Below, piece by piece: positions 24,830 to 33,633 of a stretch of 64,000 nucleotides of DNA. The notes below the pieces were generated by a model. The model worked only from the letters and a program-made list of their open reading frames with translations, was not told the origin of the DNA and ran no database searches. The DNA comes from a candidate division KSB3 bacterium. GTDB taxonomy: Bacteria > Moduliflexota > Moduliflexia > Moduliflexales > Moduliflexaceae. A program made the position numbers and the translations under genes. The DNA lies in assembly GCA_002748425.1 (NCBI GenBank), contig PDSJ01000017.1, positions 62,001 to 126,000 of the forward strand. The letters run 5' to 3'. Within the stretch, counting starts at the first letter, position 1; each line of letters begins with the position of its first letter.

Positions 24830-26025
24830 TTTTTTCGGGGGTTGCCTTCGATTCGGGCAAGGGCCTGTCTCGCCTGTTCTGCAATAGCGGGAGTCGGATG
24901 CTGATCGAACACGCTTAATAAATGCTGATAAGCGGCAGTGGGCTGTCCCTGTTTCAGGCGTATGAGCCCCAACGCGAGGTAGACCTCGGCAACGTCTCCA
25001 GAGGCGGAATGCTGTGTCAAACAGACTTTCAGTATTTTTGTCGCCGTTACCGAGTCGCCAGCTTCGTCAAGCCAGTTGGCCAGGACAGCGCACTCTCGTG
25101 CTTGGAGCTGCTCCATCTCCTGCCGATTTATGTACATCAAAGCGTCGATAGCGCGTGCTGCCTGCCGATTGGCGAGAGCTTCTCGAAGCACTGCAAGAGG
25201 ACTCCCCTGGAAATATTCTGCTGATACCGTGCTTCGCGCCTTGTTCCGGTGCACAAACGATCGTGCCTGCGTTGTCCAGGGCCGATACCAGTCGAAATAC
25301 TCTCCGCCCCAGGCAACGGCCAGGCCAGCCAGAAATCCGCCGATATGCGCACCGTACGCGACGTGAGACTGAGAGTTGAACAAAAACGGAACTACGTTGT
25401 CAATGAGAAGAAAAATGCCCAGTACCCAGCGAGCCGGGAGCAGAATGACATTAAAAAAGATCGGAAACAGTGCGACAAAAACCTTCACCTGATTGCGGGG
25501 AAATACCACAAAATATACACCTAAGACTCCGGAAATCGCTCCGGAGGCTCCAATCAACGGCGTCATCGAACCGGCAGCAAAGATGCTGAAGAACAAGGTT
25601 GCCGTCACTCCGGAAAAAAGATAAAAGAGCAGGTAGCCCAGACGCCCGAGGCGATGTTCAACATTGTCGCCGTAAATCCACAGGAACAGCATATTTCCAG
25701 CCAGATGCCAAAAACCGGCGTGCAGGAACAGCGATGCCCACAGAGCGCTGAATTCCGGAGCTCCGGGCTTATAGCCGTGTGCGAAGACAAAAAGATCGTA
25801 TGCGCTCATGTGCGCTAATAAGTGCCTGAGCTGCGCGACTGATGATAAAGACGGCGCGATCAGTCTGATATATTTTTGCAGGAGGGGATCGTCCAGATTG
25901 ACTCCTCTCGAAGATAAAGGGACTGTAAGCAGCGCAAAGGCTGTGATGTTGGCGGCAATCAAGGTCCAGTTGACCCAGGGGGTATAGTTACGCGGATTCG
26001 GCGTATCGCCGACAGGAATAAACAC
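24826..26025 (-). CDS. Rhomboid-family intramembrane serine protease with C-terminal helical repeats
   Basis: This membrane protease cleaves transmembrane helices. The 399-aa protein has about six spans; motif HAGFWHLAGNMLFLWIYGDN, nucleophile in GASGAISGVLG (GxSG) and the catalytic His in YGAHIGGFLAG are intact. Residues of about 265-399 form a soluble TPR-like region (VYLALGLIRLKQGQPTAAYQ), probably for protein contacts. The start is GTG at 26025 with GAGAGGAG nine bases upstream. It converges on ftsW with a 4-bp overlap and has its own promoter (26072-26100). Confidence 0.9.
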   Translation of the reverse strand: MFIPVGDTPNPRNYTPWVNWTLIAANITAFALLTVPLSSRGVNLDDPLLQKYIRLIAPSLSSVAQLRHLLAHMSAYDLFVFAHGYKPGAPEFSALWASLFLHAGFWHLAGNMLFLWIYGDNVEHRLGRLGYLLFYLFSGVTATLFFSIFAAGSMTPLIGASGAISGVLGVYFVVFPRNQVKVFVALFPIFFNVILLPARWVLGIFLLIDNVVPFLFNSQSHVAYGAHIGGFLAGLAVAWGGEYFDWYRPWTTQARSFVHRNKARSTVSAEYFQGSPLAVLREALANRQAARAIDALMYINRQEMEQLQARECAVLANWLDEAGDSVTATKILKVCLTQHSASGDVAEVYLALGLIRLKQGQPTAAYQHLLSVFDQHPTPAIAEQARQALARIEGNPRKN

Positions 26026-26071
26026 AGATCCAATCTCCTCTCAAAGCGGACTGATAACAAGTTTTGTACAT

Positions 26072-26100
26072 GCTATACTCGTTTATGCTCGTTTTGTCCA
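26072..26100 (-). promoter_or_regulatory. Promoter for the rhomboid gene
   Basis: On the minus strand TGGACA (26095-26100) is followed after 17 bases by TATAGC (26072-26077), about 45 bp before the GTG start. The match is five of six for the -35 and four of six for the -10. Confidence 0.5.
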
Positions 26101-26400
26101 GAACTTTCTCATCTCTCTCTGATTCTGCCTGGTCACCACGCGAGCGAAGAGCTCCGCACGCCAACATGTTAAGACAAGTTCGGATCTGGACCGTTTGTAT
26201 CAATTCTGAGACGGCATTTATGGGAGCTACCTCTGGCAGAACTTCTGCGCCCGGACCCAAAAAGACCTGCAGAAGCCTTCTCTTTGCCTTCATCCATTAC
26301 AAAAATATTGTTGACAAAAGTCTCTTAATGCGACAAGTATTTTTGCAAGCTTTACGTTCTCATTTCGCAATTCGTCTTTTTTTCCGACAAAGGAAACGTC
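26101..26400 (+). other. Divergent region upstream of the chemoreceptor gene
   Basis: No gene is visible. Towards the right end a plus-strand TTGACA (26311-26316) has AAGTAT 18 bases later (26335-26340) as a poor -10. It may drive the chemoreceptor gene. No flagellar-type (sigma-28) promoter is visible. Confidence 0.35.
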
Positions 26401-28644
26401 ATGACCCTAACGTTTAAAACAAAGATTATCCTATCGGTCAGCGTCATGATTCTGGGCATCCTGCTGATAAGCACTTTTGCATATGTTAATTATATGAAAC
26501 AGGGCTATTTCGAAGCGATCGAATGGCGTTCGGAAGCTCTTGCCCAGAGCCTTGTCATGAGTATCAAACGAAAATTCAGATCCCTTCCCAATATTCAATC
26601 TTTTCTGAATGCCGAAATTTCTCACTGCACTCAACTCTACGATGTCAATAAAGAGAAGAACCTGACCCATATCGCAGTTATCAATACCGCACACAAGATC
26701 GCAGTCCATAATGATCCGAAGATGATAGGGCGCTCGGTTGACAGCCCGGTACTGCGCGAACAACTTGAAAAACGAGAACAAATCACTGTTCTGGATGACA
26801 CGATCTACCATACGCTCGTACCGATCTTCGGCACAGAAGAAGGGGTCTATATCGGTACGGTGGATATCGGCTTTGCAAAGCACGCCGTTGATATGAAAGC
26901 GCACTATATTTTTCTGTATGCTGCAGGAATTTTGGCAGGTTCCCTGCTACTGTCTTTTTTCGGGATATCATTTCTTCTGAAAAAATTCGTCAGCTCTCCA
27001 GTCAGTGAACTCGCCGGAATCGGACAAAAGATTGCGGCTGGTGAAGGCGTGAGCTTATCACCTCCAATCCGGCAGAATGACGAGATTGAGGTGCTTCAAT
27101 CAGCGTTTTATGAGATCGCCAGCTATCTCTCTCATATCACTGATGTGGCATCAGATATTGCTGAAGGGGTGTTGGAAGGTGAGATTCAGGTTCGTTCGCA
27201 AGGCGATCTGCTGGGAACTTCCGTACGGAAAATGCACAGGTATTTAAGTGAAGTTGCCTTGCTCACGGCTCAGATTTCAGAAGGCAACCTCTCGCAAACC
27301 ATTCAACTTCGCTCAAAGCATGATACCTTCGGTCGTGTAATGCTGTCAATGACTGAAGGTCTGCGATCTTTGATTACGCAGATTCGATTCAGTGCCAGGC
27401 AGATCACTGCCACAGGGCAAAATATTGTAGATTTGACCACTCAAGATATTGATATCGTGCATAATGTCGATCATTCGATCGAACAGGTGGCTTCGACGAT
27501 GGAGGGCATGAGCTCCAGTGTCGAGAAGGTCATTTCAAGTATAGAGGCCCTGTCTTCATCATCAGATCAAACCTCTTCATCAGTCGCGGCGATGGCATCC
27601 TGCATACATGAGATCGCTACGGAATCACTTGAACTCAGTGACAAGACAGATGAAAGTCTTGCATTTCTTAAAGACGCCGTAAACAGTTTACGAGGAATTG
27701 TCAAATATACTGATGATTCGAAAAAGTTATCACAGGAAACGATCGATGATTCTGTTGCGGGTTGGAAAGCAGTTAAGGACGTGCTCCTGAACATGAAGAC
27801 CATCCATCATACCGTCAATATGTCGGTGGAATCGATCACGCGTTTTGCGAAGCGCTCTGAAGATATTGGTTCGATACTTGATGTGATTCGAAATATCAGT
27901 GAGCAGACCTCATTGTTGGCCCTGAATGCATCGATTATTGCGGCTCAGGCCGGAGTGCACGGACGTGGTTTTGCAGTGGTTGCCAATGAAATCAAGGAAC
28001 TCGCGAACGGAGTCGCATCATCAGTCAAAGATATTGCCGATATCATCAAGAGCCTCCAAAAAGAGACGCAGGATGTGGTTCAGGCGATTCATGAAGGCGC
28101 TGAATACGTCGAGCAGGGAATGGAGGAAACCAACCAGGCGATGGCGACACTCGAAAAGATCAGCAGGAGTGCTGAACGTTCTTCGTCTGTCGTCAACGAT
28201 ATTGCAGAAACCCTGCACAGCTTACTTGGCGATAGTCTCAACGTGGTGAATTCAATGCAGCGTGTGAATAAAATGACCTGTGATATTAAGCAGGCTACCA
28301 GTGAACAGGAACTCACAAGTGCTCAAATTAGTCAGGCGATTGACCATATCAATCGCATGACCTCGCAGGTTCACCAGGCCACATCAGATCAACTGAATGC
28401 GATTCTCCAAGTGCTCGATATGACACAGTCCGTGTCAGTATGGACTGAAAAAAATCGGGAAAGTTCCAGCAGAATCGCTGATACCACTGAAGAATTAGCT
28501 GTTCAATCAGATGTGCTGCTCAGTTCGATCGATCGTTTTATACTGCATGAACAGAACAAAGAGCTCGATTTGAAGCCGGAAAGTGATTCCGACGGCTTAG
28601 GCGCTCTTGAACAACAGAGCTCAGCCGCTCGGATTTCAGGTTGA
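26401..28644 (+). CDS. Methyl-accepting chemotaxis protein
   Basis: This is a membrane chemoreceptor of 747 aa. It has an N-terminal helix ([20 protein letters not shown]), a periplasmic sensor of about 135 residues resembling a single-Cache domain, a second helix near 170-192, a HAMP domain ([19 protein letters not shown]) with a likely second HAMP-like stretch, and a long cytoplasmic coiled coil. The hairpin tip reads [20 protein letters not shown] followed by [15 protein letters not shown] at about 500-535. The usual tip AIEAARAGE is changed to SIIAAQAGV, so the Glu and Arg of the CheA/CheW contact region are lost. Start follows AGGAAA. It overlaps the convergent XPB-N-like gene by nine bases. 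Confidence 0.92.
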   Translation: MTLTFKTKIILSVSVMILGILLISTFAYVNYMKQGYFEAIEWRSEALAQSLVMSIKRKFRSLPNIQSFLNAEISHCTQLYDVNKEKNLTHIAVINTAHKIAVHNDPKMIGRSVDSPVLREQLEKREQITVLDDTIYHTLVPIFGTEEGVYIGTVDIGFAKHAVDMKAHYIFLYAAGILAGSLLLSFFGISFLLKKFVSSPVSELAGIGQKIAAGEGVSLSPPIRQNDEIEVLQSAFYEIASYLSHITDVASDIAEGVLEGEIQVRSQGDLLGTSVRKMHRYLSEVALLTAQISEGNLSQTIQLRSKHDTFGRVMLSMTEGLRSLITQIRFSARQITATGQNIVDLTTQDIDIVHNVDHSIEQVASTMEGMSSSVEKVISSIEALSSSSDQTSSSVAAMASCIHEIATESLELSDKTDESLAFLKDAVNSLRGIVKYTDDSKKLSQETIDDSVAGWKAVKDVLLNMKTIHHTVNMSVESITRFAKRSEDIGSILDVIRNISEQTSLLALNASIIAAQAGVHGRGFAVVANEIKELANGVASSVKDIADIIKSLQKETQDVVQAIHEGAEYVEQGMEETNQAMATLEKISRSAERSSSVVNDIAETLHSLLGDSLNVVNSMQRVNKMTCDIKQATSEQELTSAQISQAIDHINRMTSQVHQATSDQLNAILQVLDMTQSVSVWTEKNRESSSRIADTTEELAVQSDVLLSSIDRFILHEQNKELDLKPESDSDGLGALEQQSSAARISG

Positions 28645-30273
28645 CGCTGGCGTTTGCGAGAAGGTCTCGATTTCCGGTCTCGGCATGTAATCTTCCTCTT
28701 CAAGTAGTTCTACAAGCTTTGCATGGTCTTTACGCTGAATGACAAAGTAAGTCGGAGCGATCTGTTTGAGCAAGAATTTTGACAGTTGTTTTGACTCAAG
28801 GAGTTCTTTTGCCAACGATTCTGAGTCGCAATGCAGCATCAGAGCGTCAACAAAGCTGATGCGTCCATACGTACTGGTCCACTCATGTATCGTTTCTTTC
28901 ACATTGGCCGGAAGATCATCCTCAGCATGATTTTCCAGAAACCCCATAATATCATCAATCGACTTCCCTTCCTGTAAGGTATGATAAATTGATTGTCGGG
29001 AGAGTTTATAGACGACGTCATCATGAATCCGCACAAGATCGGCAATCTTGCCAAGCTCCCAACGGATAGAGGGATCGAGGTCTTTCGATGCCGAGACTTC
29101 AAAATTGGCTCTGACGGAAAAGTACTTTCCGGCCTGCTTAGGGAATAAGGAAATATCATTGACCAGGATTGCAATCCCAAGAGGACTGATCCGGATACCA
29201 AAGGCGTCTTGCGGGACGTCGTGATGAAAGCTTTGTTCGATGCCTCCGATGTATAATAAAATTTTTAAAAAGTGCTCATCGCGAACCTTAGTCCCCTGCT
29301 TGAACCACTTCTGCTCAGGCATCAAGACCTCAAAAACCCGATCGACCGATTCCGAAGTTAACCACTTTCCACGCGGCACAAGAAGCAGCAGACGAAGGAT
29401 GAGCTGCGCTTCGGCAGAGGACGTCATGTAATGATCCTGCCAGAATTGGAAGATCTCTTTCATTTTAAAGAAGTCAGTCTGCTCCAGCCATTTTTCGACG
29501 GCAGCGGTAATGCGGAGATAGTTCCCATCGATTTCAGTTAAACCCTTTGCTTCACAAAAACGATAGATAAAATCAAAGCGTGAGGGATAGTAGCCTTCTT
29601 CACGCTCCTTATCCGTATCTTCCAGAGGTCGTTCCGGCAGTTCGAACGAGTCCAGAATACGAAGCTGTGTGCGCTTAAAAATCACAAATTCTTGGGTCAG
29701 TTTGACATTATCTCGTTTTAAAAAGGCCAGAAATGTAAAAATATCCCGGATAATTGCAAGCCCGTCAAAACGGTTACTGCGTGGCTGGCTGTCATAAAAA
29801 TCAAGGCGTTCCAGTAAATCCTGGCTGATTATTTCCAGCAGTGAATCCGCCAGGTCGACCGGAATCGAATAGCTTTGCCACGCTTCAGATTCTTGGCCGT
29901 CTTCTTCAGCGCTTTCATCGGTGGACACATAAATGATGCCGCGTTTGAGTAACGAATTCATGACATCAGCGGCTTCGAACTCTCGATCGGGAAAAATTCG
30001 CCGAAGCTCATCATGATATTTTTCAACAGAGAAGCCCTCTTCTTCCTTAAAGAATAAGGACATCATGACTCCGGCTGTCTGCATATCGGAGAGTTCGTTA
30101 AATAATTTTTTCAGGAAGTGTCTATCACGGAATTTCTGGGTCAACACTTCAATAAGCCTGGCCTTAGAGTAAAGATTACATTGAAGACTGTTTTCTAAAG
30201 CAATTGTTTGGGCAAGTTCAATTTGTATTTGAGATAAATATTCCTGGAATTTGATATTTGTTCCTAAATTCAA
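28636..30273 (-). CDS. Protein with XPB/Ssl2-like N-terminal (helicase-associated) domain, no helicase
   Basis: The 545-aa soluble protein has a C-terminal region (about 385-545) like the N-terminal domain of XPB/Ssl2 helicases (Helicase_C_3 type). The segments are [80 protein letters not shown] and [20 protein letters not shown]. No Walker motifs exist, so it is not a helicase. N-terminal residues 1-380 look like stacked winged-helix or helical repeats. The start is unsure: TTG at 30273 is the first possible codon after a stop and lacks a ribosome site. A terminator-like hairpin lies directly upstream. The function is unknown; DNA binding is likely. Confidence 0.75.
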   Translation of the reverse strand: MNLGTNIKFQEYLSQIQIELAQTIALENSLQCNLYSKARLIEVLTQKFRDRHFLKKLFNELSDMQTAGVMMSLFFKEEEGFSVEKYHDELRRIFPDREFEAADVMNSLLKRGIIYVSTDESAEEDGQESEAWQSYSIPVDLADSLLEIISQDLLERLDFYDSQPRSNRFDGLAIIRDIFTFLAFLKRDNVKLTQEFVIFKRTQLRILDSFELPERPLEDTDKEREEGYYPSRFDFIYRFCEAKGLTEIDGNYLRITAAVEKWLEQTDFFKMKEIFQFWQDHYMTSSAEAQLILRLLLLVPRGKWLTSESVDRVFEVLMPEQKWFKQGTKVRDEHFLKILLYIGGIEQSFHHDVPQDAFGIRISPLGIAILVNDISLFPKQAGKYFSVRANFEVSASKDLDPSIRWELGKIADLVRIHDDVVYKLSRQSIYHTLQEGKSIDDIMGFLENHAEDDLPANVKETIHEWTSTYGRISFVDALMLHCDSESLAKELLESKQLSKFLLKQIAPTYFVIQRKDHAKLVELLEEEDYMPRPEIETFSQTPAST

Positions 30274-30286
30274 AGTCTTTGGAATG

Positions 30287-30341
30287 AAAAATCAGGGAGA
30301 AGAGGCCCGCTACGACAACAGCCTCAGCCCTCTCGTCCCTG
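30287..30341 (-). terminator. Intrinsic terminator after the MltD-like gene
   Basis: On the minus strand CAGGGA-CG-AGAGG (30329-30341) pairs with CCTCT-TC-TCCCTG (30293-30305) around a 2x2 internal loop and is followed by ATTTTT (30287-30291 region). It lies between the transglycosylase stop and the very close start of the next minus-strand gene, so it might act as an attenuator for that gene. Confidence 0.5.
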
Positions 30342-30379
30342 AATGGACATTCTTTATCTACTTTATCACTCTTCCAAAC

Positions 30380-32320
30380 TTAATACCGAACTTTAATCCT
30401 ATCTCCCGGATGGAGGACCGTTCCGCTTCCAATGCCGTTCCATTTACGCAACTGTCTCACACTCACCCCGTAACGCGCGGCGATCTTACTTAACGATTCT
30501 CCCCGCTTGACCTTATGGTGAAGGGTCTGAGCGCCTTGACTGTTTTTAGCCAGGACATGTGTTGATGAAAGCGGAACACGTATCTTCTGTCCAATTTGCA
30601 GCCGCCGTGCATTGCGAATATTGTTATAGCGTTTCAACGTTTTTGTGTCGACATGATAGCGCTTTGCGATTTTGGCAAGCGTTTCGCGCCTCTGGACGGT
30701 ATGCGTAATAACAGTCGGTCCATTCGCTTCAGGGATTTTCAGAGCCTGCCCGATTTGTAAAGATCGTACATTGTGGACATTATTGAGTTCCCTGAGGGTC
30801 CCGATATCAACACCGTAACGTTTGGAGATTTTTGAAAGATTGTCCCCTTTTTTTATCCGATAGGTCCAGGCTTTTTGAGCATCAGATGCACGTTTTTTGT
30901 CTGCAGCAGGAACGGATTTTTTTCTGGGGACGGGTCTTTCTGTGTTGGCAGTGCTGATAGTGCCTTGCACGAGAGCAATATTCCATGCATCGGTATTCGG
31001 CGGAACTCTCAGAGAATACAAACCTTTTCCCGGAGGAATGTTCGTTTGTTTCAATTCAGGGTTGAGACTTCGCAGGAGCCTATAGTCAATTCCCAGTTTC
31101 TTGGCCAGAGTCTTCACATTGGAACCGCGCTTTACCGGCACACGAGCATAATTCATCAGCCTCGGCCTCAGGGGTCTCAGTTTCAGTGGCTGCATCCCGT
31201 ATTGTTCGGGATCCATCGCAAGAATGATCGCCGCTTTCAGCCGGGACACATAATGTTTGGCCCCGTCGCCAAATGCCCGAGTCTTTGCCAGCGCACTGAT
31301 GTTGCGGGTTCTGTACTTCCCGATTGCCTTATGCACCTTATACTCTCCCATATAATACCCGGCCAGGGCCAAATCCCAATCGCCCAACATCTCATATAAG
31401 TCGCTCAGATACTGAGAGGCGGCTCGAGTCGCTTTTTCCGGATCGCGCCGTTCGTCGACCCAGGTATCCACTCGCAAACCATAACGTCTTGCGGTGGTTC
31501 GTACAAACTGCCACAAGCCGACTGCTCCGGCGGATGAGACGGCATCTTCGCGATAGTTACTTTCGATAAGCGGCAGCATTGTAAGCTCGAGTGGCAGTTG
31601 CTGCTCTCTAAAAATTTCCAGCATCATCGGAAGATATCGGGTCGCTCGTTCCATCCCCTTGCGATACTGTGAACGCGTACGTGAAAGATCCCGCACATAT
31701 TTTCTGATGGTCGAGTCTGTCGGGTCGATCGATATCTCACCAAGGGTATCGCCAAAATTTTGAAAGATTCCTCGATCCTCGACAACGTTAACGGGGGCTG
31801 GAGCTGGGGCTGGAGCTGGAGCTGGGGAACGCTGCGCTTTAACCTCAATGGAAGAATAGAATGCCTCGAGCTGATCCGTATTTAACTCCTCTTCAGCGCC
31901 CTCTGTCTCTGTCTCAGGCTCCAGCATCTGGAGATATTCCTGCTTCAACTCCAATTTTCGCAGCTTGAAAAACAGTTTGTCATAGGTTTGACTCAGACGA
32001 TAATGCGTCGCGGCATCCACGTCAGCCTCGAGCAGCACCTCAAGCGCCTGCTCAAAGATATCGCGTGCTTTCGTCCATTGACGTTCTTCATAGAATTTGC
32101 CGCCTTCATCATACATGGCCTCGGCCTGTGAGATGACTTCATTCAATTCCGGAAGCTCATCATCCCACATAAAATCATCTTCGACAACAACGTTCTCCGC
32201 CTCAATGAGCCTTGTTAATGCGAGTCCGCCTGTGTTTTGTGTCGGCATACAGCCTGTGACAATAAAAATTCCCACAAAAAGACTAAAATATACACTTTTT
32301 ACGAACGAGCTTCTTAACAT
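30380..32320 (-). CDS. MltD-like lipoprotein lytic transglycosylase with LysM repeats
   Basis: This outer-membrane-anchored murein hydrolase cleaves the MurNAc-GlcNAc bond. The 646-aa protein has a lipoprotein signal peptide with lipobox VTGC (Cys24), a TPR-like helical part (about 55-140), a Pro-Ala linker of five AP pairs, an SLT domain with catalytic Glu in LPLIESNYREDAVSSAGAVG and LWQFV, and LysM modules near the C-terminus (YRIKKGDNLSKISKRYGVD, HTVQRRETLAKIAKRYHVD, HKVKRGESLSKIAARYGVS), plus an earlier LysM-like stretch (VKRGSNVKTLAKKLGIDYRL). The ATG follows AGGGAG. A strong promoter lies 180-210 bp upstream (32499-32527). Confidence 0.93.
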   Translation of the reverse strand: MLRSSFVKSVYFSLFVGIFIVTGCMPTQNTGGLALTRLIEAENVVVEDDFMWDDELPELNEVISQAEAMYDEGGKFYEERQWTKARDIFEQALEVLLEADVDAATHYRLSQTYDKLFFKLRKLELKQEYLQMLEPETETEGAEEELNTDQLEAFYSSIEVKAQRSPAPAPAPAPAPVNVVEDRGIFQNFGDTLGEISIDPTDSTIRKYVRDLSRTRSQYRKGMERATRYLPMMLEIFREQQLPLELTMLPLIESNYREDAVSSAGAVGLWQFVRTTARRYGLRVDTWVDERRDPEKATRAASQYLSDLYEMLGDWDLALAGYYMGEYKVHKAIGKYRTRNISALAKTRAFGDGAKHYVSRLKAAIILAMDPEQYGMQPLKLRPLRPRLMNYARVPVKRGSNVKTLAKKLGIDYRLLRSLNPELKQTNIPPGKGLYSLRVPPNTDAWNIALVQGTISTANTERPVPRKKSVPAADKKRASDAQKAWTYRIKKGDNLSKISKRYGVDIGTLRELNNVHNVRSLQIGQALKIPEANGPTVITHTVQRRETLAKIAKRYHVDTKTLKRYNNIRNARRLQIGQKIRVPLSSTHVLAKNSQGAQTLHHKVKRGESLSKIAARYGVSVRQLRKWNGIGSGTVLHPGDRIKVRY

Positions 32321-32498
32321 ATATATTCTCCCTCATGTGTGTCGGCGGACGATCATGACTCTTAGCGTCGATCCCCCAGCCCGTGCAATGACAAGTCAGT
32401 AGAAATGTGCTGTCTCATAAAAAAATCACTCCACTCGTCCTATGCTCAGGAAACAGGAGAGCGTTGCGGATTTCCTTTTCACATTGCCAGGTCACATA

Positions 32499-32527
32499 TA
32501 TAACATACTTTTTCTTTGATGTAAAGA
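32499..32527 (-). promoter_or_regulatory. Promoter for the MltD-like gene
   Basis: On the minus strand TTTACA (32522-32527) is followed after 17 bases by TATATA (32499-32504). It lies 179 bp before the ATG at 32320, downstream of the DUF507 pair, leaving a long leader with no clear structure. Confidence 0.55.
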
Positions 32528-32562
32528 AATAAAATGTATCACCAGTGATCCAGAAGGAACGC

Positions 32563-32844
32563 TTATACAAGTTTCCCTCTTTTCTTCATCTGATCCTCAA
32601 ATGTCTTGTGATACATGACATCCCATTCCCGCGATCCTTCCTGAATACTTCGTTTATACGAATGCAGAATTTGGCGGACTTCCTGATCAACCTCGTCTTC
32701 GACGTGTAAATCTTCGAGCATTGTATCCGCAATTTCCTTTCTCAGGGAGTTTTTTTCGACAAGACATGTCAGCAGGTCCGTGTGGTACAGAGCATCTGCC
32801 AAGAGGTGGGACAGGTGCATGATTTTATCATGACTGAGCCTCAT
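32563..32844 (-). CDS. DUF507 family protein (second copy)
   Basis: The 93-aa soluble helical protein matches DUF507: MRLSHDKIMHLSHLLADAL, a central VEDEVDQEVRQILHSYKRS and the diagnostic EGSREWDVMYHKTFEDQMKK. The function of the family is unknown. It overlaps the upstream paralogue by four bases (ATGA, 32841-32844), so the two are coupled and may form a heterodimer (inference). Confidence 0.9.
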   Translation of the reverse strand: MRLSHDKIMHLSHLLADALYHTDLLTCLVEKNSLRKEIADTMLEDLHVEDEVDQEVRQILHSYKRSIQEGSREWDVMYHKTFEDQMKKRGKLV

Positions 32845-33122
32845 AATATTAAATTCCGCTCTTTTACAATTTTGCGCTTCACCATCTGGAACATTTCATG
32901 ATACGAAATATTCTGCCGGCGCATCTGTTGAGCGTAGTCTTCTAAAATCCTGCGAACTTCTTCATCCAGATCGTCTTCAACCGTTAAATCCTTGATAATC
33001 ACGTTACTTATCGTCGATTGAAGGAGCGACAGATCGGCATGAAGTTGAATGAATTTCTTCTGAACAAGACGCTGGGCCATGCGTCCGCTGAGAGATTCTA
33101 TATAATCCCGTCGTAGTTTCAT
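32841..33122 (-). CDS. DUF507 family protein (first copy)
   Basis: The 93-aa paralogue of the next gene has the same layout: MKLRRDYIESLSGRMAQRLV, LTVEDDLDEEVRRILEDYAQ and ISYHEMFQMVKRKIVKERN. It is more divergent at the C-terminal signature (EGSxEWDV is replaced by RRQNISYHEM). Both copies are the same length. A promoter candidate lies 77-104 bp upstream. Confidence 0.88.
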   Translation of the reverse strand: MKLRRDYIESLSGRMAQRLVQKKFIQLHADLSLLQSTISNVIIKDLTVEDDLDEEVRRILEDYAQQMRRQNISYHEMFQMVKRKIVKERNLIL

Positions 33123-33198
33123 AGTCGCATCTTTTAGAAAAGTGTTAAAAATATTTTTTCATAAACTGGACGCATAGAAACTGACTCTGTAAAAAACA

Positions 33199-33226
33199 AA
33201 TATCATCCAACCCCTCATAACGTCAA
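33199..33226 (-). promoter_or_regulatory. Promoter candidate for the DUF507 pair
   Basis: On the minus strand TTGACG (33221-33226) is followed after 16 bases by GATATT (33199-33204), about 80 bp before the first DUF507 ATG. Confidence 0.45.
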
Positions 33227-33393
33227 GAAAAAAATGGTGTTGTGTTGTGAACCACTTCAGAGAAAACGTGCGACAAATGCATACAAATCGAAAAAGCCGC
33301 AGGTGAAGACAGCAGCCGTTCATGGCTGAGTTTCGTGGAGAAGCGCGTTATCTTCGTCAGCGATGTTTGCATATCGCTCTGATGAAAAACAGG

Positions 33394-33423
33394 TTGACAA
33401 TGGAGGGGGAAAAAAGATATATT
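33394..33423 (+). promoter_or_regulatory. Orphan plus-strand promoter
   Basis: TTGACA (33394-33399) is followed after 18 bases by TATATT (33418-33423), near consensus. The next plus-strand gene is mfd, 3.4 kb away beyond the opposite-strand TRAP operon, so it may drive a small RNA or antisense transcript, or be chance. Confidence 0.42.
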
Positions 33424-33566
33424 GGCGCAGAATTGTGCAAAAATATAGCGGAGATCCGCAACCCTTCACTTATAGCGGACTTTCAAGCTGCCCTCTTAGG
33501 CCTGCGTTCAAGCATAATGTAAAAAGTTTCTGTGGTGAAGAGATTTTTTGCTGCTGCTTTGCTGGA

Positions 33567-33597
33567 GGACGATTTCTCAGATTTTGAGAAATCGTCC
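33567..33597. terminator. Strong hairpin after TRAP operon 1
   Basis: GGACGATTTCTCA (33567-33579) and TGAGAAATCGTCC (33585-33597) form a perfect 13-bp stem with a 5-nt loop, 37 bp after the dctM stop on the minus strand. No T-tract follows directly on either strand, so it may be a factor-assisted terminator or an mRNA 3'-end stabiliser that serves both strands. Confidence 0.55.
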
Positions 33598-33633
33598 GGT
33601 CTGCGATCGCGAAAGCCTGTAGACGTGAAAACG

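Larger units (their letters stand above)
33227..33633. other. Intergenic region with an orphan plus-strand promoter
   Basis: This 407-bp stretch lies between the DUF507 pair and TRAP operon 1, both on the minus strand. No convincing protein gene is seen. Two plus-strand frames ending at 33522 and 33587 have no ribosome site and no family features. A plus-strand promoter (33394-33423) faces a strong hairpin (33567-33597), which could bound a short RNA of about 165 nt. A 9-nt direct repeat TATAGCGGA occurs within that span. Confidence 0.45.

Noticed and set aside
31793..31830. GGAGCTGGGGCT repeats as a CRISPR or minisatellite element
   Set aside because: They encode the Ala-Pro linker of the transglycosylase in frame; there are no spacers.
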